64,000 nucleotides of DNA from assembly GCA_023213315.1 (NCBI GenBank), contig JAKCPI010000872.1, forward strand, positions 372,001-436,000. The letters run 5' to 3'. Under the pieces are notes generated by a model. It was not told where the DNA came from, did no database searches, and saw only the letters and a program-made list of their open reading frames with translations. The translations under genes were made by a program, and so were the position numbers. Below are positions 1 through 10,500 of the stretch, piece by piece; position 1 is the first letter of the stretch, and each line of letters starts with the position of its first letter. This DNA is from Euborellia annulipes (taxonomy: Eukaryota > Arthropoda > Insecta > Dermaptera > Anisolabididae).

Positions 1-90
1 CTATTAATGACTTAAATTAATCAAAGTTTTGAAAGAAAAAAGAAAAAATAAAATTAAAATATCTATAAATAGTTTGTTATTAAAAAATCT

Positions 91-545
91 GGTGTGACTG
101 GCGCAGAGCACACAACTTTCTCTTATCCTTCGGTAAGAGAAAGTTTTGCACCGTGCTGTTCAAACAAGATTTTTTTGTGTCGAGATATATTTAGTTTACC
201 ATAGCACCTTAGTTTCAAACTTGCGTTTTAAATGTTGGAAACTTCTTATTTAAAAAAGAAAAAAAAAACCGTTATCTCGGATTTTTTTGACGAGACATCT
301 TACAACTGAGAGTGTGGAAGTTGGACAATAGATAAATTTTAAATAAAAAACTTGCGAATTCCTCTTTCTATCTCGCAATGCAAGAAGCTGAAAAAATACA
401 ATACATCAGTAAAGTACTAGTACTTTTTGGCCGATTTTGTTTAAAAGCTTATTTTCACGAGTTTGGAGGATGCCTAACTTAAATATAAAATTTCAACCTC
501 GTAGCCCATTTACTTCATGGTTTAAAATCCATCTCTTTTCCGTAA
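91..545 (+). repeat. Hairpin-headed dispersed repeat, copy 1 (degenerate)
   Basis: The copy starts with a GTGTGACTGGCGCAGAGCAC head that folds back around CTTTCTCTTA and TAAGAGAAAG. It then runs through the conserved ATCAGTAAAGTACTAGTACT and CTAACTTAAATATAAAATTT blocks. The same ordered blocks recur at 3161, 25500 (reverse), 43209 and 47765 (reverse), so this is a dispersed family. It has no coding capacity and the class is unknown. Confidence 0.75.
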
Positions 546-750
546 TCTATAGCGTAGCCTTTTTTTTATCTCAAATTAATAGAATTTAAACTTTTTTATT
601 AATTTCATCTTGTAATTTGGAAAAAAATTAACTTATTTCAAAATTTGAACGAAACTTGTATCCCAATTTTTAATGAAATTTCTCCGATATCTATAGACCT
701 TTATAATAATATCTCGGGCTTTAAAATATTCTTATTAAAAAAAAATATCT

Positions 751-1110
751 AGTGTGAGTGTCGCACAACAGACAACTTTCTCTTACCTTCGGTAATCAAA
801 AGTTGTGTTCTGTGCATGGGCGTAACTAGAGTATTTGGCTGGGGGGGGGCATGGGACCAGCTATTCTCCGGTGGGCCTGGAAAGCCCCATATTTTCTCAA
901 TTTTTCTTGGGGCAAGGGGCTTTCTGGGGGAGGGGGGAAGCACGATCCTCCTGGGGGGCAGCCCCCTCGGCACCCCCCTAGTTAGACCCATGGTTCTGTG
1001 CTTGTCACACCAGATTTTTCGTGTCGACATATGTTTAGTTTCCGCCGATATATTAGAATTCAAGATGTAAAATTTATAAGTATGGGAAAATATTTATATT
1101 TTGTTATAGA
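751..1110 (+). repeat. Hairpin-headed repeat, head only, split by a MITE
   Basis: This copy has the same hairpin head as the 91, 3161 and 43209 copies. The second half of the hairpin (CTTGTCACACCAGATTTTTC) is displaced to about 1001 by the insertion at 815-992. Removing the insertion and one TSD copy restores the uninterrupted head seen at 3161. Confidence 0.8.
815..992. mobile_element. hAT-type MITE, 178 bp, TSD GTTCTGTG
   Basis: The TIRs are CATGGGCGTAACTAG (left) and CTAGTTAGACCCATG (right), 13 of 15 positions complementary. They are flanked by a perfect 8-bp duplication GTTCTGTG at 807-814 and 993-1000. The interior is G-rich and noncoding. A copy in the opposite orientation lies at 19768-19949. 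Eight-base TSDs and CA.GGGCG termini are typical of hAT elements. Open frames here on both strands are shadows. Confidence 0.93.
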
Positions 1111-1138
1111 CATTTTTTTTTTTTAAGCCCCGCATAAA

Positions 1139-2200
1139 AATTTCGCCTGCTGAGAATCATAGTGGCGAATCGAGTTAAGTCTTGCAAACGTTAAAACGTC
1201 TTCTCTTTTGAGTGCCAAAGTGGCGAAAATATATTTCCATTCTTTGCTATTGATTCTGGCCTATTCATTTGTTGCCCGGCTATTTAAATGTATAAGTTAT
1301 GATTAGGGCTCGGATTTCGCCCTATTTGCCTTTTTTAATTTATGGCTTAAAATTTAGGCCAATATGCGTTGTGTACGTTTCATGAAATTCTGAATAAAGT
1401 AAGAGGCATTTGTTAGTGCCTATAATGCCTATTTTGGCCTATTTTGGGTTTTAGTGCTTATTTCATCTATAAATGCCTTTTTTGGTGCCTATTTTAAGTT
1501 CAAATAGCCAATTTCATTTTTTTACAAGCTATACATAGCCTAAATTTAAATTTTTTTGAATTATCAAGAAAATATTTCAAGGGGGGTAAAGGGGGTAATT
1601 ACCCCCCTCCCCCGAGATTAAAAAAAAAACTTTTTTCCAAAAAAAAAAAATTTATTTTTAATGTAAAATTAGTACTTAAAAATTTGATTTGTATTTATAT
1701 TCTGGCAAACAAGTACAGATTGGGCCTTTAAATTACCGAAATTAAGAAAAAATTGTGTGCTGTGTCAGTCACCAGTCACACCAGATTACCAAAAATAAGA
1801 CATCAATTTTTAAAATTTGTTTATATTATTTCTTAAATAATGCCTTTTAAGTGCCTATTTTTACAATAAATGCCTTTTTAAGTGCCTATTTTAATAATTT
1901 TTAGTGCTTAGTTGCCTGCCTTTTTTTCAGTGCATATAAATCCGAGCCCTAGTTATGATGGACTTATATTTTATAATATCACGATGATATATGTAATATT
2001 GTAATGTTGCTGTAATATTTGTTTATCTAAGATGTTTAACTAAACTTTTTGCTTCTTCAAAACCATGGCGCTAATGCCCTCAGGAGCTGATGCGCCCAAA
2101 AAGCCTCAACATCAACCAATCAATATAAAACTTTCAAACCCCTTTTCTCGAATTTTTGAATTTTGGACTTTGCCACTATGACTCTCAGCAGGCGATTTAT
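1139..2200. mobile_element. TIR element about 1.06 kb, hosting the 1304 MITE
   Basis: A 23-bp inverted pair CGCCTGCTGAGAATCATAGT.. (from 1144) and ..ACTCTCAGCAGGCG (to about 2195) brackets AT-rich noncoding DNA. One mismatch separates the arms. I see no convincing TSD, so the exact ends are uncertain. The 648-bp MITE at 1304-1951 inserted later. Confidence 0.6.
1304..1951. mobile_element. Composite hAT-type MITE, 648 bp, TSD GTTATGAT
   Basis: The TIR is TAGGGCTCGGATTT and its complement AAATCCGAGCCCTA. Perfect 8-bp TSDs GTTATGAT lie at 1296-1303 and 1952-1959. The interior has repeated AGTGCCTATTTT-type words and an embedded block running from a G/C tract near 1580 to ACCAGTCACACCAGATTACC. 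That block matches the separate MITE at 35614 and 38110. Full copies lie at 27952 and 48192. Confidence 0.95.
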
Positions 2201-3160
2201 AAATAAATGAGCCCTTCATTCCTCCAGAGCCCGGTCTATTTACACTACAAAAAATATTTAGAACACAATTTATGTATGTAAAATAATTTCTTTTAAATGT
2301 CGTTCATTTCTTGACGGTTTAGGAAGGGACGGGGCGCAGCAAAAAACCTATTGCACTTACAAATCCGCTCACAAAAAAAGAATCTGTTCCCTAGAACAAA
2401 GGTTTTTTCATAATCGAAGGGCATTCTATCTTTATCGCTTTCTAATAAGACGGGCTTCTGGTGTCAAACAAATTTTGTTATGATGTTCATTTTTAATATA
2501 TTCGTTGAAATTGATAAAACGTTATTTTTTTATATTTACCAAACATTTTGTCTGTTAAAAAATTTCAAAAAAAATATTCTCAATAATTATACCTACAGTA
2601 AAAAGCACTAATTCAGCTCAAAGGCGATGTTTTTTAAATCTTTGTGGCAGGTGGATGGATAGATTCAAGGCTATTAGTATATACGTATACATCTATTATT
2701 TATTTAGGTAATAATAAATAAAGTCAACAAATTACGAATCGAAAAAGAAAGATAAATAAAAAATAAAAGATTTTCTCAAATTTATCGAGAATGGTAAACA
2801 AAATAAAAATAAATATATCATTTATTTATTATTTGATGTTTACTTAAATTGGACGTTAGGTCTCTAAAAGTTATTCATTTTCGAATGAATTCTGAATTTT
2901 TTTTTTTTTTATTTGTATTACTTTAATTAAAAGTCTTTTTGAAAAGAAAAAGGAGCCTGTGTACTGTGTCCTAAATTGTAGACTATTGGGGAAATTCGCC
3001 TGGGACCTATTTAAAATGTCGGATATGTAACAAAGCAAATTAACAAAACTATTAAAACAGTCTCTGGGAAGGACCTTTGTTTTCAGTGTGGTTATCTAAT
3101 AAACGACCTAAATGTAATTTCCTTTCTAATATAAACCAAATTCCTAATTAAAAAAATCTA
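2201..3160. other. AT-rich DNA, nothing recognised
   Basis: No open frame of note, TIR, tRNA-like box or repeat copy was recognised, apart from short A/T tracts near 2900. Confidence 0.5.
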
Positions 3161-3735
3161 GTGTGACTGATCGCACAGCACATAACTTTCTCTTACCTTC
3201 GGTAATCGAAAGTTGTGTTCTGTGCTTGTCACACCAGATTGTTTTGTGTTGAAATATATTTTCTTCCGACAGTACGGTAAATATAATTTCAAGATGTAAA
3301 ATTTATAAGTATAGGAAAATATTTATATTTTGTTACCATGGCAACCATTTCTCCTACCTTTCCTATGAAGTACAAGAGTAAAGTCGTCTTCTGAAGATTT
3401 CAATGGGAAAATGAGAATATATATTTTAAAGGGCATCTAAAAAAATTAATTTTTGAATTTTAATCAAAATCGTTGGAGCGAATTTTGAGAAAATCGAAAA
3501 AAAAAACTGAAAAACTGCAACGGTAGAGTATTAGCACTTTTTGATCGATTTTGTTCAAAAACTTCGTGTCAGGGGGTGCCTAACTTATAAATATAAAATT
3601 TCAACTTTCTATTTCTTTTCATTCTTGAGATTTTTGTTCACAGACAGATAGACACACACACAAACAGACCAAGTCGCGAAAACCAATTTTGCGGGACCCG
3701 CTTTTTTGGATTCAGATACTTCAAAACGTGTATAC
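3161..3735 (+). repeat. Hairpin-headed repeat, 5' part of a split copy
   Basis: Head GTGTGACTGATCGCACAGCA, then the palindromic CTTTCTCTTACCTTCGGTAA segment, the ATAAAATTTCAACT block and a CACAGACAGATAGACACACA tract, ending at CAAAACGTGTATAC. The rest of the copy (CATCAAAATCTTGACATC, then the terminal hairpin) resumes at 6206 after a 2.46-kb insertion. The unbroken relative is at 43209-43882. Confidence 0.85.
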
Positions 3736-4589
3736 TTGGGGGAAATATGAAATCAATTTTTGAATTTCCTTATTTTACACTGCTCAAAAGTTTCCTTTTA
3801 CAAAAAATATAAGATGTGCAAAGTTTGCCATCGATTCGAAAATTTTTTCCCAAGGCTCAAAGCCCTTGAAGTTGACAAAAAAATCGATTTTTTGCTCTCC
3901 CTTTTATTATCTAGGATTTGGGTTCAAATGCAAACGAGACTATGTGACTGGATTCGAGCCTTAAAGTGTTACCTTCAATCTTGGGGAAAGAAACAGTAGA
4001 GAGTTTAGCCATAGTAATTAGTGATGACGGTAAAGAACAATTAATAGGAGTCCAGAATTGCATTAGCTATTTTTGAGGCGCTTGAAGAATGGAGCCTTTC
4101 AGAAACAATTAAAGCTCTTTGTTTTGTCCCAAATGCTGTGAATACTAGTAGAATAAAGAGCATCTGCGCTTTTTTGGATAATTTATTATTTATTCTTAGC
4201 TTATTGACACTATATCTTGGAAATTGTTTTAAAAGTTAAATTTAATTCAAAATTGGGAGCTACAGCAGGTACTTCTACAAACATGTTCCAAAAATTTCAA
4301 ATTGATAACAAAAAATTCAAAACGGATTAGGGATAATTATGCAAAAAAAATGTTAACTGATCAAGATGAAATTTAATAAAACAGAAAACATATCAGCTCA
4401 GAGATGACTATGGTCCCTGAGTTTTGTTAAGATGGAGGCCGAAATTTCTGGACTGAGGGTGGGGGAGGCAGTGGCACATTCAACGACGGGAGGCGAAAAG
4501 TGATATTATTGATTTATTATAGATTCAAAAGAGCATTAATAAAGAAATCTTTTAAGTTAAATATTATAATATTAGTATGAGGTGGTTAG

Positions 4590-5401
4590 TTTTTTTTTTT
4601 TTTTTTTTTTGTTTTTTTGGAATGGGTGCATAAGGTCCGAAGACCTATAAGCAAAGTCACATGCAGCCAGGAAGAAAATAAAAACAAAAGGAGAAGCATA
4701 AAGGAGAAGCATAAACTGCGGGAACTGTGAAGATGCCTGTTGAGGTTAGACTTGAAAGTCTGAAGATTGTAGGTTTTGGGGAAGATAGACGCAGGGAGCT
4801 TGTTCCAATCACGGGAGGTCATGGGGACAAAGGAAGAATGGAATTGATTTGTTCTGTTAGTCGTGATCTGAACAGCATAGGGATGCTGGGAAGATGCCTC
4901 TCTTGTGTTCCGTGAATATGTTGCATTGGGTGGGATAATTGATTTTAATTCGCCAGAGCATTGACCATGGTAATACCTGTAGAAGAGAGATAGTGAAGAT
5001 ACTCTTCTTCTATGATCTAGTGACTGTAAGGATGCAGTAAGGGTAGAATCACCTATCAGTCTAATTGCACGCCTCTGTATGGCTTCCAAGGAGGAGAGAG
5101 CGTCTTTCGACGCCCCTCGCCAAAGGTGGGAACAATATTCAAGACACGGCCGAATTTGGGCTTTATAGAGGATTAGGAGTTGTTGGGAGGAAAAGTAACG
5201 CTTCGTTTTGAATAGGAAACCCAATTTCCTTGCGGTAGATTTAACCACAGAAGAGATGTGGTTGCTCCAGGAGAGATCAGATGTAACTGTCACTCCCAGA
5301 ACAGAAAATGAATCTTTGAACTCGAGACTATTATTGCTGTAAATAAGGGGAGGGCAAATCCTATTTTTTTGTCTAGAAATTAAATTAAAGTTGATTAGAT
5401 C
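4590..5401 (-). pseudogene. Non-LTR retrotransposon RT C-terminal fragment (Jockey/CR1-like)
   Basis: A minus-strand open frame of about 270 codons carries the C-terminal part of a non-LTR reverse transcriptase. It has FKDSFSVLGVTVTSDLSW near the upstream end, then YKAQIRPCLEYCSHLW, then SLEAIQRRAIRLIGD, and finally RDWNKLPASIFPKTYNLQTF near the C-terminus. These blocks are standard in Jockey/CR1-clade elements after the catalytic palm. The YXDD palm and endonuclease are missing, so it is a 5'-truncated dead copy. A poly-A tail, seen as T22 at about 4590, follows a short 3' UTR whose near-identical copy lies at 55801-55880. The annotated frame could run on to 5518, but upstream of 5401 it reads into the adjoining palindrome and is not RT. 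The clade is inferred from motifs only. Confidence 0.88.
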
Positions 5402-5472
5402 TTGTAGTAAGAAATAAAAAGAAAGAGCGAATGCAGCTATTTTTATTTCGTTTATAAGGCACTTCAAGCCAA

Positions 5473-5502
5473 CGTTTCGGTCAGGTTTGCGACCATCCTC
5501 AG
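5473..5502 (-). ncRNA. Hammerhead-ribozyme-like core
   Basis: Minus-strand CTGAGGA is followed by U, then stem GGUC/GACC closing GCAAACCU, then GAAACG. The conserved CUGANGA and GAAA boxes are intact. Stems I and III were not verified, so activity is unproven. Confidence 0.5.
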
Positions 5503-5562
5503 GGCTGAAGTCGCTCAATAAAATTCCTCATTCGACTTATTGAGTTTTGACACACTTCAGCC

Positions 5563-5592
5563 CTGAGGATGGTGGCAAACCTGACCGAAACG
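5563..5592 (+). ncRNA. Hammerhead-ribozyme-like core, mirror copy
   Basis: This is the plus-strand partner of the 5473 motif. One C-to-G change shortens stem II to GGU/ACC while both core boxes stay intact. Confidence 0.5.
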
Positions 5593-6205
5593 TTGGCTTG
5601 AAGTGCCTTATAAACGAAATAAAAATAGCTGCATTCGCTCTTTCTTTTTATTTCTTACTACAAAAATTATAATAATAATTAATATTTTTTCTGTCCAAAT
5701 GGAGAGAATGTGAGGGGGGGGGGCGCTCTATAATTATTTTTCTTATTTTTTGTTAAATTGAAAGGCATGATAGAGAGGTTAACCGAATAAAAAATGAAAA
5801 ACTTCGATTTTTCTTATAATAAGTTTCATATATTCTAACTTGATAGTAAGCAACTATTCAAGAGCGCGCGGGCTTTAGATCCCATTATCTCGGTAACCGT
5901 CACATTTAGGTCAAATATGATAATATCCACAATAAAAGAGCGTTAAATTTCCTTTCTGGTGGTACTATTGAAAATTTCATTTGATTTTTGGTTAAGATAT
6001 TATAATAGAAAATATCAAAAATTTTAGCAAAGAATCAATTTTTTTGTCAACTTCAAGGGCTTTGAACCTCGGGAAAAAATTTTCGAATCGATGGCAAACT
6101 TTGCACATCTTATATTTTTTGTAAAAGGAAACTTTTGAGCAGCGTAAACAAAAGAATTTCTAAACAAATTTTTTTGCAGGTATAACCAAAAGCCTAAGTG
6201 TATAC

Positions 6206-6294
6206 CCATCAAAATCTTGACATCAAATTTTTGACATGAAACCAATAATTTCTCTCTCTATATATTAACATATATAGAGGTAAGAGAAAGTAAA
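6206..6294 (+). repeat. 3' tail of the split hairpin-headed repeat
   Basis: CCATCAAAATCTTGACATC is followed by the terminal foldback of TCTCTCTCTATATATT with its complement. The same tail occurs at 43796-43882 and, without its head, at 24990-25085. Confidence 0.8.
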
Positions 6295-6479
6295 AATGAA
6301 ATTTTGTAATAGATACATTCTAAGACTGGTGAGTTTTTTATGCTTTTTGCAGATAATATTAAGAGTAAGTAAATAAATTTCATTAGAAATTGTTTTAAAA
6401 AACAATGTATCAATATTAATTAATACAAAAGGTTTGATTCTGGAAAGTAAAGTACAAGTAACCAATTCTTGTAATTAGG

Positions 6480-6545
6480 TGCTTTCAATTTGGATTGATT
6501 GGTCCTTTTGAAGAGTTCTAATTAACGGGAGTCGACTGTATTTGT
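6480..6545 (-). mobile_element. Possible pogo/Tigger-type element end
   Basis: TAATTAACGGGAGTCGACTG followed by TA resembles pogo-family termini, whose outer strand reads CAGTCGACTCCCGTTAATTA. No partner TIR was found. Confidence 0.4.
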
Positions 6546-7204
6546 ATATCTTTTTTTCTCTTTTTCTTTAATATAAAAATATACAATTTAATAATAAAAA
6601 TTAAAATGTGTGTTAAATTAATTATTAAGAAAAAGAAAAGACTTGAAAGAATTTGTTGAAAAAAATTTTAACACTGAAAAAAAACCGACCTTGTAAATTT
6701 AAAGTGAAATCCCTTTAAAAATTTTCAACAAACCTTCCCATAAAATTAACAAATTTTCCTTTCATTTTTACAAGAAATCGCCTCAAGTTCTATATGACAA
6801 ACTCATACCGTAAAAATGAAAAAATTTCCTTTTATTTTTACAGGAAATTTCATCGAGTTCTAATTCAAAAAGAAATCCTGTAAAATTGACAAGGTTTCCT
6901 TTAAATTTGACAGTAAAAACCTTTAAATTCTTATTTTACCTGAGAAAAAGGCAACTCCCTCCATACCTACCTACCTACCCATTGCTTCCTCTCTCGTCAT
7001 TCTCTCTTAGCAGACAGTATGACTAGCTTGAGTTGACTAGGCAGCATTTCTTTTCCAGATTCATTCTTTGAATATTTGAAATCCGAGTTGATATCTTCTA
7101 TCATATATACTTTTTTAATTTTGAAAAATATTTGTACTTTTTTTTTTTTATTCACGGCACGTCTAACAAAATTTTTTTTGTATCCTGTTTTTTTCTTACA
7201 TATT

Positions 7205-7732
7205 ATGGCAAAAAACCAAGGTACGTCTACAAAATATATTATGATTTTCTTTTAATATATTATTTATAATAAATTTTGTGCTTGACTTGCAGGACTTCAA
7301 TGAAGACTATTTAAAATTATATCACATTCTAATTGAGTGGGATTTAGAAGGTCTGTTTCATACATTAAAAGGTAAATATAATGTTATAAAACAAAATGTA
7401 AAATGTTTCAAAATATTATCTAGTGTTTATACAATTTATTTTTTTTGAATAAAAAACTCTTGCATACGTTTTAGGCTTTTTCGGCCATTGACATTAGTGG
7501 GAAAAGGGTTCTTTCAGATAAAATTCCTTATTTTCAAGTGACAAAAGAACCGAATACAATACCTTAGCCCAAGAGGGCTTCTCGCTCTCTTGGTCAGGCC
7601 GACCTCAACAAGTTAAAAATTTAGAATATAAACAAATTTTGGTAGAATTAAAAAACAAACTTTTTTTTTTTTTCAGAATACAAAATCGAAGATTCAGCAT
7701 CTACAAATGAACAATTCATCCTATGGTTCTGA
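7205..7732 (+). pseudogene. Possible three-exon mini-gene in the CACTG element
   Basis: Proposed exon 1 is ATGGCAAAAAACCAAG (7205-7220) before a strong donor GTACGT. Exon 2 starts after TTGACTTGCAG at 7293, or after an in-frame downstream AG at 7307, and ends at 7371 before GTAAAT. Exon 3 runs from 7677, after a pyrimidine-rich tract and CAG, to a TGA at 7730-7732. Joined in the open frame, exons 2-3 read about 45 residues, including LIEWDLEGLFHTLKEYKIED and ending NEQFILWF. The pattern resembles the first helices of SAM-like domains seen in arthropod repeat-borne genes, but that is a recollection of pattern, not a search. The first acceptor is out of frame with exon 1 and the second restores the frame. 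There is no RNA evidence. Confidence 0.4.
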
Positions 7733-8061
7733 AAATGACATTTCTATTTTTTTTTTTTTCATATTATCTAAAAATAAATACATATTTTTGATATTTTAAT
7801 ATGTTTCAAAACTTATTAATAGGCCTATTTATAAAATAAGACATCTTGATAATTCATTTCAAAAGTATTTATTTATATAAGTTTGGTGTACATTACAACT
7901 GAATTGTAATTTTTTTGTAATTAACTCGTAAAATAAAAAAACATTTTTTTTGTTATAATTTTGTAAATTTGATTTTTTTACATAATTTCCTTTATACAAA
8001 GAATCCTTTTAAAATTATAAGAAATCCTGTCAAATTGTTTTTGACAAAAAAATCATTGTAA

Positions 8062-8322
8062 CTTGAATTTATTTCAATCTGCCACAGCTCGTCGGAACAC
8101 AGGATTTTGGCGTGTTGATTAATTAAAAAATTTTTTAATTATTTTTTAAATATATGTTTGATTTTTCTCATGTCATTCGTAAAACAATAATGCATATCTT
8201 TGACCTGAGAAAAATTAAAAATATATTTAAAATAAATAATTAAAAAATCTCTTAAATTAATCAACACGCCAAAAACCTGTGTTCCGTCGAGTGTAGCTGT
8301 AGCAGATTAAAATAAATTCAAT
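8062..8322. repeat. Inverted repeat inside the CACTG element
   Basis: Arms at about 8062-8140 and 8235-8322 share TTGATTAATTAAAAAATTTT and GAATTTATTTCAATCTGCC with their complements. The loop is AT-rich. A nested foldback insertion or an internal hairpin of the element. Confidence 0.65.
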
Positions 8323-8332
8323 TTAAAATTAA

Positions 8333-8600
8333 ATGAAAAATCATTTTAAAATTACAAGAAATCCAGTAAATTTAGTTTTGACAAAATATCCTTTAAAAAT
8401 TACAGGAAATCCTGTCAATTTGGTTTCAACAAAATTTCCTTTAAAATTTACAGGAAATCCTGTCAATTTCGTTTCAACAAAAATTCCTTTAAAATTTACG
8501 GTAAATACGGTCAACTTCGTTTTAACAAAATTTCCTTTTAAATTTAAAGGAAATCTTGTCAGTTTTTTTCAACAGGAAAACCTTTTGAAATTATAAGATG
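8333..8600 (+). repeat. 48-bp tandem array, about five copies
   Basis: The unit is like ACAGGAAATCCTGTCAATTT followed by GGTTTCAACAAAATTTCCTT, repeated with decay. It translates by chance as a 16-residue repeat (FTGNPVNFVSTK), so the 87-codon frame here is a shadow of the array. It is probably the right subterminal region of the element. Confidence 0.75.
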
Positions 8601-9039
8601 CACCTTCAATTTCGTTTTAACAAGGTATCCCATTGAATTGACGAGAAACCTCATTGACGCATTTTCATTACGGTTTCGGAATGAATTGAAGGGATTTCCA
8701 TTGAATTTACAAGGTTTTTTTTTTCAGTGAACAAATGAGAATTTGACGTAACTACCTGGTATCCAGGGGCGTAGCGAAGAGATTTTTCAGGGGTGGGGGA
8801 GAAGGCCAAAAATGCCAACTAAATTTAATCAATTTGCCATATGTACAATTCACATTCTTTTTCATCCTACATATATTAATTTACCCGAGGCCTCCTAGTC
8901 GCTATATGATATGTTTGAACGTTAAGTCCCCTCCCCCCTTCAATTTGCAATTTTAATATTAAAAAACTAAAGGACTAAACAAAATTTTTGATAGAAATAT
9001 AATTAAGGCTAAATCTTTTTCAAATGAGAGATTCCAGTT

Positions 9040-9100
9040 TCGCTTTACGAGTATGATTCTGGAACGAAATATGCTCGTTAAGCGAGGTTTCACTGTACCA
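9040..9100 (-). mobile_element. Possible Tigger/pogo-type terminus
   Basis: TCGTTAAGCGAGGTTTCACTG then TA. The outer strand CAGTGAAACCTCGCTTAACG is the classic shape of Tigger-like ends. No partner was found. Confidence 0.4.
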
Positions 9101-9942
9101 TGGTACATAGAAATATTAAAGTTTCAGCCCAATTTGAGGCGATTTAGTAGTCCAAAACAGGGCTAAAATTTTAGAAAAATCGAGTTTTTCCAGTTTTTTC
9201 AACGTTGGACACGCCTAATAAGTAGAATCTTTTACCATTGGCATTGCTTAACTTTTGGAAAGTTAAAACTATAGAACGTAAACATACTTTTTTGCATTCA
9301 GGGATGGTAAAAATTATATTCAGGAGTGTCCTGAAAAAAAAAAAAAAAAAAAATGAAAAAATGCAATTTTTCTAAACTTTTACACGTGTTTTGCACAACT
9401 AAGCCACCTCCGATTGGGCTCAAACTTTACAGTATAGACCTCTATTTCTATGTATATCACTTTTTTTTACGTTTTTCTAATTTTCTTGAAATTCCCTTCA
9501 ACCTTTTCTTTCAAGTTTTAAATCGTTCCTAGTTCCGGTATAGAAAACAACTTGCGCTAGGTCTCGTCTTCGGAAAAGGAATTTTCTGGTGAAATTTTTG
9601 TTTTTTACAATGATTTTATAATGTTCAAAGCCTAGTGGGCTTGCTTCCTGGTCAAACCCTCCCTCTCTTTAGCCTGGACCCACAGATTTAACTCTCCACT
9701 AATATTAAATTTTAATTAATGTGCAATTTTGTAAATTTAATTTTTATATCAATAATTACTTACAATGCATTTATATTAATAATGTCAAAAGGCCAATTAG
9801 TATAAAAATATCTATTATTTAAATTATATTTTTAAAATAATAATTTCTGATTATTATTAATTAATTTTATTGAAAATAATAATTATAATTAATTGTCTCC
9901 AGGCTTACGTATCGTCTGGGCAACTCCCTTAAATCTCATGAT

Positions 9943-10500
9943 TAGGGACCGGATTTTTAGGTTCGATTCGGCTCGTTTTTAGGTTTTTGGTTATGGCCTA
10001 ATAAAACCCATTTGGGGAAAAAAAAGTTTTAATTAATTTTAAATATGTACAGAAATTTGTAAAAAAAATATTATTTTAATTATAATTTTTTTTTTTAATT
10101 TTAAAAAATATAATTGAAAAATTTTTATGAGAAAAAAGTTTTATTTAATTTTAATGTACAAAAATAATTAAAAAGCAAAAAATACAAAAAATTACAGGTA
10201 GGCCTACCTAAAACATTATATAAGAAAATTAAATAATTTTGGAAGTACATAAAATGAAATACATAATTCTATAATTTTTTCTCAATCTAAAAGCAGCAAT
10301 AAATTAAAAATAAAACTCGGTAGATGAGTTTTCTAATTTAGGTGATTTTAGGTGGCCCGAACCCATTTAGGTTTTTTTTTTAGGTTTTTCAAAATTTGGT
10401 TAAACAACTCCAGAACACATAAGTCGAAAAAGTAATTTGTCCATTTCGCGTTTGGAGTCAAGGAAAAAAAAAAGGTGAAAACCTAAGAATCCGGTCCCTA
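9943..10500. mobile_element. hAT-type MITE, 558 bp, TSD CTCATGAT
   Basis: Termini TAGGGACCGGATTTTTAGG and TAAGAATCCGGTCCCTA, with TSD CTCATGAT at 9935-9942 and 10501-10508. The interior contains AGGTTTTT and AGGTGG words and no frame. Related termini (TAGAGACCGGA) define the 35193 element. Confidence 0.93.

Larger units (their letters stand above)
5402..5663. repeat. Head-to-head Penelope-like terminal repeats, palindrome with 109-bp arms
   Basis: Arms 5402-5510 and 5555-5663 are complementary with one visible mismatch. Each arm carries CTGAGGA, a short stem, then GAAACG, which is a hammerhead-ribozyme-like core. Penelope-like retroelements are known to carry minimal hammerhead ribozymes in their terminal repeats, sometimes in inverted arrangement. 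No Penelope RT or GIY-YIG frame is present here. Confidence 0.7.
3736..6197. mobile_element. 2.46-kb TIR element, TSD GTGTATAC
   Basis: The element splits a dispersed repeat exactly between two copies of GTGTATAC (3728-3735 and 6198-6205). Subterminal inverted arms of about 123 bp (3774-3896 and 6025-6149) share TCAAAAGTTTCCTTTTACAA and the complement. The extreme termini match poorly. The interior holds a reverse-oriented non-LTR RT fragment and a Penelope-like palindrome, both probably later insertions. The 8-bp TSD suggests a hAT-like superfamily, but no transposase is visible. Confidence 0.75.
6672..8729. mobile_element. CACTG-ended TIR element, 2.06 kb, with subterminal arrays
   Basis: The left end is CACTGAAAAAAAACCGACCT followed by TGTAAATTTAAAGTGAAATC. 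The right end is the complement (GGGATTTCCATTGAATTTAC, then a T run and CAGTG). Subterminal TTTACAGGAAATCCTGT-type repeats lie inside both ends (6700-6925 and 8333-8640). CACTG termini with subterminal arrays fit the CMC (CACTA/Chapaev) group, by inference. No transposase is present, so it is non-autonomous. The TSD is at most 2-3 bp and not certain. Confidence 0.75.

Noticed and set aside
749..1070. Overlapping 104- and 84-codon frames
   Set aside because: Both lie across a 178-bp MITE and its target repeat; the peptides are Pro/Gly-rich translations of G-runs.
8333..8596. 87-codon frame with a 16-residue repeat protein
   Set aside because: The period equals the 48-bp DNA tandem unit in a subterminal array; no start context or domain.
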